DNA of 64,000 nucleotides from JACRBT01 sp964474285 (GTDB lineage Bacteria; Chloroflexota; Dehalococcoidia; Tepidiformales; Tepidiformaceae): positions 1 to 64,000 of the forward strand of contig CAYYSD010000002.1 in assembly GCA_964474285.1 (NCBI GenBank). The letters are read 5' to 3'. Below, one piece after another: positions 1-7,599 of this stretch. A program made the position numbers and the translations under genes. Every line of letters starts with the position of its first letter. Positions within the stretch are counted from its first letter, which is position 1. The notes under the pieces were generated by a model. The model ran no database searches and was not told the origin of the DNA. It worked only from the letters and a program-made list of their open reading frames with translations.

Positions 1-2375
1 GGCTCAGCGACGCCGAGGAGGCCGGCGATCGTCGGCGCGATGTCCGTGATGAGAACCGGCTCGTTGACCACTCGCCCACACGGCACGCCCGCGCCCCAGA
101 GGATGCACGGGATGCGCGTTTCGGTGGGGGTCAGGTGCCCGTGGCCGCCGATTCCGATGCCCTGCCCGTGGTCGGCGGTGACGATGACGGTTGTGCCGTC
201 GAGGAATCCATTCGTCTCGCACCACCGCATGAAGCCGTCGATGATGCGGTCGGTTTCCTCGATCTTCGCCAGGTATTCCGGGAAGTAGCTCCCGCGGGCG
301 TGCCCGGTCTGGTCGACGCTCAGCAGTTGAAGCACCAGCAGCTCCGGGTCTTCCTCTATCAACGTGCGCTTCGCCCGCGCCACAAGCGCAGCGTCGATTT
401 CGTCATTGTGCGTGACCGCGGTCACCGAGTGGACGTCGCGTTCGCCGAACGCGTCGATGAGGTGCGCGATGCCCACGAGCTTGCCCCGCATGCCGGCACT
501 TCGGAGGCTGTCGAGGATCGACTCGCACTTGATGCCGAGGCTCGGCACGAAGTTGCTTCGCATGCCGTGGGTTTCCGGCGGAGCCCCGGTCAGCATCGAG
601 CTGAAGCAGCTCACCGTGCGGGCAGGGTAGATGGTGCTCATTGCGGCGAAGTCGGTTCCTGCTGCCCGCAAGCGATCGATGCATGGCGTATGCGCGGTTC
701 GCAGTTTGTCGTCCCGGCATCCGTCGATGGCGATCACCAGGACACGCCTGCTGACGCGTTCGCGCGCGCGAGCAGCGAAGACGCCCTCAGGGCGCAGGCG
801 CGGCTGAGGCACCGGCGGCGCCCAGCGGAACCACCAGAAGTGCGCGAGGAGCGCGGCCAGGCCCACGAACGTTCCGAATGCGGCGACCGCCGCCGCGTGG
901 CCGGCGCCGCCCCCTGCCCAGCGTATGGCGAAGACCAGCATCAACAACTTGGGCAGTTGTTCGAGCAGGTTCCCGCTTGTGGGGTCGGGGTTTTCGAAGA
1001 CGAGCCGGGCGAACCGGAAGCCGTTCGTCCATGCCGTCCCGATGCGCAGGTGGTAGTAGACCGTCCCCCAGAGCACGACGGTGAATCCGAAGTAGAGCCC
1101 CACTACGACGGCAAGCGCCGCCAGGTCGATGCCCGTGATCAGTACCAGGGCCCCCAGCGCCGCCCAGAGACACCACCGTAGCCGGAGGGGGAAGTCGAAC
1201 ACGAAGAAGGATATCGCCAGGGGCAGGACCGCGATGAACGCGAGCATCGCCCCCGGCCAGGCACCTGCGTCGGTGACCCTTGGCACGCTCAACAGCGCAA
1301 GCACGCCGAGAGCGAAGACCGGTGTGAACGGCTTTCCTTCGTTGAGGACGTTCCATGCGCGGGCGCTCAGCACTTCGAACCTGGTCGCCCGATGGGCTCC
1401 GTCGCGGGTGCCGCGCAGGGCAAACACGCCTTCCGAAACGGCGAACGGTACGGCGAACGTGAAGGCATAGGCGAACTTCAATCCATGCGTGACAACCGCC
1501 AGCGCCAGCGCATCCTCTGATGAGACACCCTGGGAGACGAGCGCGCCGGTCATCGCGGCCTCATACACACCGATGCCGCCCGGGGTGAAGTGGGCCACCT
1601 GAAAGAGGATGGTGAACGCCGTCGCACCGAGCGCAACGTGGAATGGCATGTCCACGCCCATGAGCCGCGCCGCACCGAGCAAGACCGCTCCCTCCAGCGC
1701 CCAGCTCGCCAACACCAGCGGCACGCCAACGACGGCGGTGCGCAACGGCACGGCAGCCAATGCGGCCCGGGAGGCTTCGAGCCGCGGGGCCAGTGGGCTC
1801 GGGACAATCGATGGTACGCCCCGCCGCAGCGAGACGAGGCCGGCGGCTACCACCGTCGTCGCCCCTATCATCGCCAGCACCGCGTAGCCCGCGCTGCTTC
1901 CGCCTCGTGCCGCGGGCAGGGCTGCAAGGGCGATAACTCCCAGGCAGAAGAAGTCCGCCAGTCGCGCGATGACCGTCGTGGAGATCGCCGCTGCCGGGGT
2001 GGTGCCGTGGAGCGTGGCGAGCGCGGGCCGCGCGATTTCTCCCGCCTTGAGCGGGAGGAGATGGTTCAGGAAAAGGCTCGCCTGGAGAATGGCATGGAGC
2101 GTCGAGACAGGCTGAGCGCCCCGGAGCCAGGTTCTCCACGCCGCCGCGCGCAGCACGAACGCAGTGGTATACGCGGTGGCCATGGCGGCGAGCAGTCCCG
2201 GGCGCGTTCGCGCTTCGCCGCCTGCCGCCCGGAGCGTCTCCCAGTGAACCGTTTGGGCCGCGACGACCACGGTGAGGGCCACCACCCCCGCCGCCAACGC
2301 CCACCGCCACCCGGCGATGCGGAATGCACCCGCGATGGCGCGGGGTTCCGCGGTGCTGATCGAACGCATGCTCAC
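1..2375 (-). CDS. Fusion of flippase-like membrane domain (UPF0104/LPG synthase TM type) and alkaline-phosphatase-superfamily phosphodiesterase, partial
   Basis: One open frame runs leftwards from a GTG at 2375 (ATG alternative at 2369; an AGGTG ribosome site lies 5 bases before the GTG) and leaves the window with no stop after 791 codons. Roughly residues 20-530 are hydrophobic with many membrane segments and carry the HFTPGGIGVYE signature of the lysylphosphatidylglycerol-synthase membrane region/UPF0104 family. From about residue 545 a soluble domain begins with VLVIAIDGCRDDKL and later shows TIYPARTVSCFSSMLTG and VTADHGQGIG, the metal-binding and nucleophile regions of type I phosphodiesterases. 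The frame is continuous between the two parts. The likely role is flipping or modifying a lipid-linked group at the membrane with an extracytoplasmic hydrolase attached; substrate unknown. The C-terminus is missing. Confidence 0.8.
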   Translation of the reverse strand, partial: MSMRSISTAEPRAIAGAFRIAGWRWALAAGVVALTVVVAAQTVHWETLRAAGGEARTRPGLLAAMATAYTTAFVLRAAAWRTWLRGAQPVSTLHAILQASLFLNHLLPLKAGEIARPALATLHGTTPAAAISTTVIARLADFFCLGVIALAALPAARGGSSAGYAVLAMIGATTVVAAGLVSLRRGVPSIVPSPLAPRLEASRAALAAVPLRTAVVGVPLVLASWALEGAVLLGAARLMGVDMPFHVALGATAFTILFQVAHFTPGGIGVYEAAMTGALVSQGVSSEDALALAVVTHGLKFAYAFTFAVPFAVSEGVFALRGTRDGAHRATRFEVLSARAWNVLNEGKPFTPVFALGVLALLSVPRVTDAGAWPGAMLAFIAVLPLAISFFVFDFPLRLRWCLWAALGALVLITGIDLAALAVVVGLYFGFTVVLWGTVYYHLRIGTAWTNGFRFARLVFENPDPTSGNLLEQLPKLLMLVFAIRWAGGGAGHAAAVAAFGTFVGLAALLAHFWWFRWAPPVPQPRLRPEGVFAARARERVSRRVLVIAIDGCRDDKLRTAHTPCIDRLRAAGTDFAAMSTIYPARTVSCFSSMLTGAPPETHGMRSNFVPSLGIKCESILDSLRSAGMRGKLVGIAHLIDAFGERDVHSVTAVTHNDEIDAALVARAKRTLIEEDPELLVLQLLSVDQTGHARGSYFPEYLAKIEETDRIIDGFMRWCETNGFLDGTTVIVTADHGQGIGIGGHGHLTPTETRIPCILWGAGVPCGRVVNEPVLITDIAPTIAGLLGVAE

Positions 2376-2662
2376 GAATTCACCTGGCAAACGCGACGGG
2401 CACTTCGCCGCTGCGCGAATCTGGTCTTCTTGTCGACGAACGTACTTCGAAGGGTAAGCGAATGACCCGAATTAGGGCAACCTTCCGGCCCCCCATCCGG
2501 CCTTCTGAACGACGGATTGGGCGTGGCTCCGGAGTCAGAGATGCCCGGCCGGTGGCGGGACAATGGCGGACAAATCTGACGGATATCGCAGACCCTGTGC
2601 AACAGGACTTGCTTCAACGTCATGATCAGATAAGGTATGCCTAATTCATGTGAGGTGGTCCA

Positions 2663-4117
2663 ATGCGACGCACTTTGCTGGGCGCACTGGCGCTCGGCGT
2701 TCTCGCCCTTGGTGTTGCCTGCGGCGATGACGATGACACCACGTCCACGCCGGCTCCTTCTGACCAGACGACGGCTCCCGGCGCCGCCGCAGGGACGGCC
2801 GGCGCTCCTGCGGCTACTCTGCCGAGATTCGACTCGTCGTTCGGCACCGCCGGAGTCCTCAAGTCGGCGCTGTCCGCGACTGAGCACGACCGTTTCATGG
2901 CGGTGGCGATCGCCAACGATGGGAGCGTCTATGCCGCGGGCTTCGTGACACAAGGCGGCGATCAGGCGATGGCGCTCGCGAAGTTCAACGCATCGGGCGC
3001 GCCCGACAAGTCCTTTGGCAAGGACGGCGTCGCGGTTGTGAACGTGGCCTCGGGCGGCAAGACGGTCGAGGTCGCGCGCGCTGTCGCGATCCAGTCATCC
3101 GGCAAGATCATCATCTCCGGTCCGATCGAGCGCGATACGTCCGCTACCGGCGACGCCGCTCGCGACACCGATGTCGCTGTCGTGCGTTTCGACGCCACCG
3201 GAAAGCTCGACGCGTCGTTCGGCCGGGAGGGCATCGCCCGCATCGACTTCGGGCCCGGCAAGGCCACCTCGGCCACTGCCTTCGCCGGCGACACATCCTG
3301 GGGCATGGGCTCGCTCGCGGGGGACAAGATCGTTGTCTTTGGTTCGAAGCTCACTGCCGCCGGCGGGGACCGTACCGACACCGACTTCGTCCTGGCCGGC
3401 CTCACCTCGTCCGGCGCGCTGGATACCGCCTTTGGGCAGAACGGTATGCTCGTGCTGGATCGAAATGGCGCCGACAACCCGCGCAACCTGATCGTCCAGC
3501 CCGACGGCAGGATCGTGGCGACCGGGTACTCCACCATCGGGGGCGTCGTTCAGCCAATTCTCATCCGCACCTCCGCGGCCGGAGTTCTCGATGCATCCTT
3601 TGGCGACAAGGGGATCGCCACGGCGAAAGTCCTCGACGGTGTTGCGGAGTCTTACGCCGTCGCGCTCCAGGGCGATGCGTACATCTCGGCAGGCTATGGC
3701 CGCGGGGCCGACACAGCTGAAAAGGTCGACATGACCGCCGGCCGCTTCTCCGCGACGGGCGTTTGGGACAAGGCATTCGGTGCCTCCGGCGTCGCACGTC
3801 TCGACCTCGCAAAGGAAGACGACCGCTCGCGTGACGTCGCCACCCTGGCGGACGGACGCATTCTGACAGTCGGCAGCGGCAAGATGACCGCGACGAACAT
3901 CGACGCGATGGTCGCACTCTGGTCGAAGGACGGGAGGATCGTGACCGAGTTCGGCACGTCGGGCTATGTGCTATCCGACCTGGGCGGGCCCGCGGACGCT
4001 TGGTTCGGCGTTGCTGTCTCGCCCGACAAGAAGTTCGCAATCGTCGCCGGCTATAAGGGCACGGATGCGACGAGCGGGGGCAACGACGACGCGGTCCTGG
4101 GCCGCATCAACTTCTAG
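2663..4117 (+). CDS. Delta-60 repeat lipoprotein
   Basis: A 484-aa exported protein. The first 20 residues are a signal peptide ending in GVAC followed by GDDDD, which points to a lipid-anchored Cys 20. A Thr/Pro/Ala-rich linker leads to at least seven copies of the delta-60 motif (examples: FDSSFGTAGV, LDASFGREGI, LDTAFGQNGM, WDKAFGASGV), roughly 55-60 residues apart, as in the secreted beta-propeller-like proteins that carry this repeat. It is probably a surface-exposed binding or structural protein; no catalytic residues are recognised. The ATG at 2663 has a GAGGTGG ribosome site just upstream, and a weak TTGCTT/TAAGGT promoter-like pair lies at 2609-2636. A strong terminator follows. Confidence 0.75.
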   Translation: MRRTLLGALALGVLALGVACGDDDDTTSTPAPSDQTTAPGAAAGTAGAPAATLPRFDSSFGTAGVLKSALSATEHDRFMAVAIANDGSVYAAGFVTQGGDQAMALAKFNASGAPDKSFGKDGVAVVNVASGGKTVEVARAVAIQSSGKIIISGPIERDTSATGDAARDTDVAVVRFDATGKLDASFGREGIARIDFGPGKATSATAFAGDTSWGMGSLAGDKIVVFGSKLTAAGGDRTDTDFVLAGLTSSGALDTAFGQNGMLVLDRNGADNPRNLIVQPDGRIVATGYSTIGGVVQPILIRTSAAGVLDASFGDKGIATAKVLDGVAESYAVALQGDAYISAGYGRGADTAEKVDMTAGRFSATGVWDKAFGASGVARLDLAKEDDRSRDVATLADGRILTVGSGKMTATNIDAMVALWSKDGRIVTEFGTSGYVLSDLGGPADAWFGVAVSPDKKFAIVAGYKGTDATSGGNDDAVLGRINF

Positions 4118-4147
4118 ACGTCGCTTCTGCACCCAACCCGGTAACGA

Positions 4148-4171
4148 AAGGGGAGCTTACGGGCTCCCCTT
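4148..4171 (+). terminator. Rho-independent-type terminator after the delta-60 lipoprotein
   Basis: A perfect 9-bp stem (AAGGGGAGC/GCTCCCCTT) with a 6-base loop, followed by CTTTG. It lies 30 bases after the lipoprotein stop codon, so that gene probably forms its own transcription unit. Confidence 0.7.
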
Positions 4172-4266
4172 CTTTGCGCCCTGAACTCCCGGCCGCTCTC
4201 CGGTCGTTACGCGTTTCGGGTCGAGCCAACGTCCTTCCGCGTCTGTCGCACAGCTCCGGGAGCAAG

Positions 4267-5169
4267 GTGACATACTGGATCAAGGGATTCGCACGCAGTC
4301 CCGCGGATGGACTCGGGGAGAGGACGATCGGAACGTCAGAGGATGCTGGCCGGCCCGGTGGGGACCGCCAGGCGCTCGTGGAGCGCCGGCCGGACGTACC
4401 GCGCCGCTTCGCAGCGGCCTGGCGGAGTCCAGTCGCGCGCGAGATGGTCATCGCGGTCGCTGCGTTTGTTGCCTACTTTGCCGTCCGCGGTCTCACCGAA
4501 GGACTGGTCGAACGGGCGCAGGAAAACGCCCGGCTGATCATTCGAATCGAGAAGTGGCTCGGGATCTACATCGAGGGCAGCCTCCAGGTTTCGATCCTGG
4601 ATAACGACCGGTTCGTGACGGCGATGAACTGGGTCTACATCTGGGGCCATTGGCCCGTGATCGCGATCGTTGCCATCTGGCTCGTGCACACACAGTACGA
4701 CCACTACATCCTCACCCGGAACGCATTCCTCATCTCTGGCGCGATCGGGCTGGTGATCTTCGCCCTGCTCCCCGTCGCGCCGCCGCGTCTCGTTGGCGAT
4801 GGGTTCATCGACACGGTCACCGAGCGTTCGATCTCCTATCGGGCACTGCAGCCGCCGCTGTTCACGAATCAATATGCGGCCATGCCGAGCCTGCACCTGG
4901 GCTGGGACCTGCTCATGGGCATCGCGCTCGTTCGATATGCCACGTGGTTGCCTTTGCGCGTCTTTGGTGTGCTTCTCCCCCTGTTCATGGGGGCCGCAAT
5001 CATCCTGACTGCGAACCACTTCATCCTCGATGGGATCGCGGGTGTTTCGCTTGCGATCTTCGGCCTGTGGGCTGCCGCCAGGTTCCGCTCCCGGTCTGCG
5101 CCGGAGGAGAAGGTAGAACCGCACCTTTCGGCGCCGCCCGGGAAGGGACATTCCCGTGAGGCGCGATGA
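4267..5169 (+). CDS. PAP2-superfamily membrane phosphatase/phosphotransferase (inositol phosphotransferase-like)
   Basis: About 300 residues with roughly six membrane segments. The motifs AAMPSLHLGW and NHFILDGIAG carry the His residues and Asp expected of the PAP2_3/aureobasidin-resistance type, which moves a phosphate or phospho-head group on lipids at the membrane. The GTG at 4267 is preferred because GGGAG sits 5 bases upstream; a TTG at 4174 would start inside the preceding terminator. The 3' end overlaps the next gene by 14 bases, and that gene encodes a glycerophosphodiesterase, so the two are probably translated together in lipid head-group turnover. The exact substrate cannot be read from sequence. 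Confidence 0.7.
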   Translation: MTYWIKGFARSPADGLGERTIGTSEDAGRPGGDRQALVERRPDVPRRFAAAWRSPVAREMVIAVAAFVAYFAVRGLTEGLVERAQENARLIIRIEKWLGIYIEGSLQVSILDNDRFVTAMNWVYIWGHWPVIAIVAIWLVHTQYDHYILTRNAFLISGAIGLVIFALLPVAPPRLVGDGFIDTVTERSISYRALQPPLFTNQYAAMPSLHLGWDLLMGIALVRYATWLPLRVFGVLLPLFMGAAIILTANHFILDGIAGVSLAIFGLWAAARFRSRSAPEEKVEPHLSAPPGKGHSREAR

Positions 5170-5833
5170 CGTTTCGCCGGAACGGCCGCTCGTCGTTGCC
5201 CACCGCGCGGGAAACGACCTTCGCCGCAGTGCGGATGCGGCGCGCATGGGTGTGGACCTCATCGAGGTCGACGTCCGATCACACCGTGGCCGCCTTGAGG
5301 TTCGCCACTCCAAGACAATGGGTCCCGTGCCGTTGCTCTGGGACCGCTGGTCGTTGGAACCAGGCTGGCGGCCCCGCCTCCTGTTGGAAGACGTCCTTGA
5401 TCACTTCGACCCGGAAACGGAACTCATGCTCGATATCAAGCGGGGCGACTCCGGCTTCCCGGTCAAACTCCGCGAAGCCATGCGCGAGCGAGCGCCCGGC
5501 ATCAACTACTCAGTCTGTTCGCAGTTCTGGGAGCTCCTCGAACCGTTCCGTGATGAGCCAGGCGTCCGCGTGATCCACAGCGTCGGCAACAGCCGGATGC
5601 TCAGGTCCGTCGTCTCGCGCATGGGCGGTGAAAGCGAGGGTATCGCGATTCACCAGCGCCTGCTCACGGAGGAGTCCGCTCAATACCTGTTGCGCCACGC
5701 GAAGGTCGTGCTCACCTGGCCCGTGAACGATGAGGCGACGTTCGAACGCCTGCGCGCATGGGGCGTCAACGGGTTCATCATCGACAGCCCGGCTTTGCTC
5801 GCGCGAGTGGTGGACGGCGGCCGCCAAGCGTAG
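5156..5833 (+). CDS. Glycerophosphodiester phosphodiesterase-like protein (GDPD)
   Basis: A 225-aa cytoplasmic TIM-barrel-type protein starting at GTG. VAHRAGND near residue 15 and DLIEVDVR near 35 give the His and the Glu-x-Asp metal ligands of the GDPD family; MLDIKRG and the late VLTWPVND block (family form WTVN) follow. The usual HD dipeptide after the Glu-x-Asp appears as VRHSK, so one conserved Asp is missing and activity may be altered. It would hydrolyse deacylated phospholipid head groups. It overlaps the PAP2 gene by 14 bases, implying translational coupling. Confidence 0.72.
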   Translation: MRRDDVSPERPLVVAHRAGNDLRRSADAARMGVDLIEVDVRSHRGRLEVRHSKTMGPVPLLWDRWSLEPGWRPRLLLEDVLDHFDPETELMLDIKRGDSGFPVKLREAMRERAPGINYSVCSQFWELLEPFRDEPGVRVIHSVGNSRMLRSVVSRMGGESEGIAIHQRLLTEESAQYLLRHAKVVLTWPVNDEATFERLRAWGVNGFIIDSPALLARVVDGGRQA

Positions 5834-5851
5834 ACCGGTTCGCCGCCGTCG

Positions 5852-7183
5852 TCAGTCTTTGATTCGGACGGGCGCCGGCGCCATGTGCCGGACGTGGCCG
5901 AGGTGGGTCAGTTCGAGGATGGCAAACAGCGCGAGCCCGACAATGCCGACGGCGAGGAATGTGGTACGGGCGCCGGCCACCTCCGTGCTCAGACCTGAAA
6001 GCGCTAGCGGCGCGACGCACAGCATGTCGGTGAACATGCCCTGCATGGCGAACACCCGGCCGTGTTGACCGGCGGGCGCGGTCGCGCTGAGAATCGCGCG
6101 CCCCGCGATGGGTGTCACCGCGAAGCAAGTCCCCAGGAGCAGGCCGACCGGCACCACGACGAAGGTGCTGAGGCGCTCCGGGCTGGCGAGGAAGCTCACG
6201 AGGCCCTGGTCGCTCATGTGCGCGAGGCCTGCGATGAGGTCTCCAAGACCCGCCAGGGCGACGACCGAGACCACCGACCCCAGCAGCGTGAGGCGGAGGA
6301 CCGACGGCGCGAAGGTGACTCGAAGCGAGCGTCCCGCCCAGGCAAGCCCGCCAAGCACGCCAATGCCCGCCGGGAGCAGGAGGACCATTTGTTCCGGGCT
6401 CCCGAGCTTGAGGTCGTTGCTGAGATAGGCGGGCAGGGCGATGAGCAATGACTTTGCCGCCAGTTCGCCGAACGCAAGGAGGACGCCGGCGTAGCCAGCG
6501 GACGACCAGCGGCTGAAGTACTGCAGCGGCCCCATGAACGAAAATGCCTGCCGGCACGATGCGACAGCGCCGCCGGCCGGAACCCTGAGGGCAAGCAACA
6601 GGCTTGTGCACGCCACGAGGACATAGACGGCCAGTGCCGTCCCGATCATGAAGGTCGGGCCGCCTAACCAGAACGCGACCGGGGCGAGGACAAAGAGGCC
6701 CGATCCCTGGCCCGCGTGTTGAAGCGCGACCAGGGCCGTGTGCGCGCGTGCCTGCTTGCCCGTCGCCACCACCTGGACGAGCGCCATTTCCGCCGGGGAG
6801 AACATCTGTGAAACCGTGGAATAGGCGAACGCGACCAGCGCCAGGTTGATCGGGTCACCGGGAACCACCAGTGCGGTGGCGATGACGAGCATCCGCCCCG
6901 AGGCGCCCGCAAACAGTGCCCGCGCCGGCCCGAGCCTGTCAGCCAGGGCCCCGGCCGGGAGGCCGAAGATCACGGCCGCGGCCATCATGGCGACGAAGAC
7001 ACTGCTCAGGCCCGCGGCGGCGGTGCCGCTGCCGCCTGCGAGCAGCAAGAGGCCGGCGAGGAACGTGCCCTGTCCTGCCTGGCTGAGTCCGCGATTGACA
7101 TAGAAAACGGCACGCGTCATTTGCGTGCCGTCGACGGCATTGGATTCGTCGCTAACCCTTCTCACCCGACCACACCATCCCAT
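5852..7183 (-). CDS. MFS transporter
   Basis: A 443-aa hydrophobic protein with about 12 membrane segments and the loop GLPAGALADRLG between segments 2 and 3, typical of drug-exporter-like major facilitator proteins. The substrate is unknown. It converges with the GDPD gene, leaving 18 bases between the stops. The start is uncertain: ATG 7183, a GTG 18 bases further in, or the ATG at 7120, which lies in the loop of a 9-bp hairpin (7107-7115/7123-7131) and lacks an obvious ribosome site. Homology-like sequence begins around RAVFYVNRGLSQAG. Confidence 0.75.
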   Translation of the reverse strand: MGWCGRVRRVSDESNAVDGTQMTRAVFYVNRGLSQAGQGTFLAGLLLLAGGSGTAAAGLSSVFVAMMAAAVIFGLPAGALADRLGPARALFAGASGRMLVIATALVVPGDPINLALVAFAYSTVSQMFSPAEMALVQVVATGKQARAHTALVALQHAGQGSGLFVLAPVAFWLGGPTFMIGTALAVYVLVACTSLLLALRVPAGGAVASCRQAFSFMGPLQYFSRWSSAGYAGVLLAFGELAAKSLLIALPAYLSNDLKLGSPEQMVLLLPAGIGVLGGLAWAGRSLRVTFAPSVLRLTLLGSVVSVVALAGLGDLIAGLAHMSDQGLVSFLASPERLSTFVVVPVGLLLGTCFAVTPIAGRAILSATAPAGQHGRVFAMQGMFTDMLCVAPLALSGLSTEVAGARTTFLAVGIVGLALFAILELTHLGHVRHMAPAPVRIKD

Positions 7184-7331
7184 TGACGAAGGTCCGCCGG
7201 CCGGACCAGGAGCTTCTTCTGACTATACGGCGTTCAACATCACGATGCTGTAAGGGAATCGCCCAGATCCACCGCCCAACGTAGCCCCTGTCACCGATTC
7301 TTCACACTTCCCGCCCAGGCCCTGCTATCCA

Positions 7332-7574
7332 ATGATACCGTGGAGCAACCGCCGAGGGCAAAGAACATTCCTCGACGTGCCGCCCCGTTTGGGCGTTTCC
7401 ATCGATGACCCTTCGGTACTTCTTTACGTCATCGAGGGCGCTCGGAAGGCCGATGCCCTGGCGTACAGGGGTGCCTGCGCGATCAGCCTGAGCGTCGTCC
7501 TGGGAACTGGCCCGATGTGCGAACGGGGCGAAACAGAAGGCCGGACGACTTGCCGTCCGGCCTTCCGAGAGTGA
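7332..7574 (+). pseudogene. Fragment of a DUF3854-type (Toprim-like, mobile-element replication) protein
   Basis: An isolated 80-codon frame whose middle reads FLDVPPRLG, VLLYVIEGARKADAL and YRGACAISL. This resembles the start of DUF3854 domains, which occur in plasmid and phage primase-like proteins and read roughly LDVPP...LWITEGxxKADAL. The match then breaks off, and the remainder runs through a terminator hairpin. There is no ribosome site and no neighbouring replication gene, so I read it as a remnant of a lost mobile element. The rest of the 7184-7599 spacer shows only the terminator of the following ATPase gene. Confidence 0.45.
7536..7565 (-). terminator. Terminator of the copper-type ATPase gene
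   Basis: A perfect 12-bp stem (GAAGGCCGGACG/CGTCCGGCCTTC) with a 6-base loop. On the minus strand it is followed by TGTTTCG and lies 35 bases after the ATPase stop codon. Confidence 0.65.
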
Positions 7575-7599
7575 ACACGGTCCGAGATGGACCCCAGCC

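Noticed and set aside
7107..7131. Hairpin with an ATG in its loop at the MFS gene start
   Set aside because: The true start is uncertain and the 9-bp stem could be chance in this GC-rich sequence; noted only in the gene entry.
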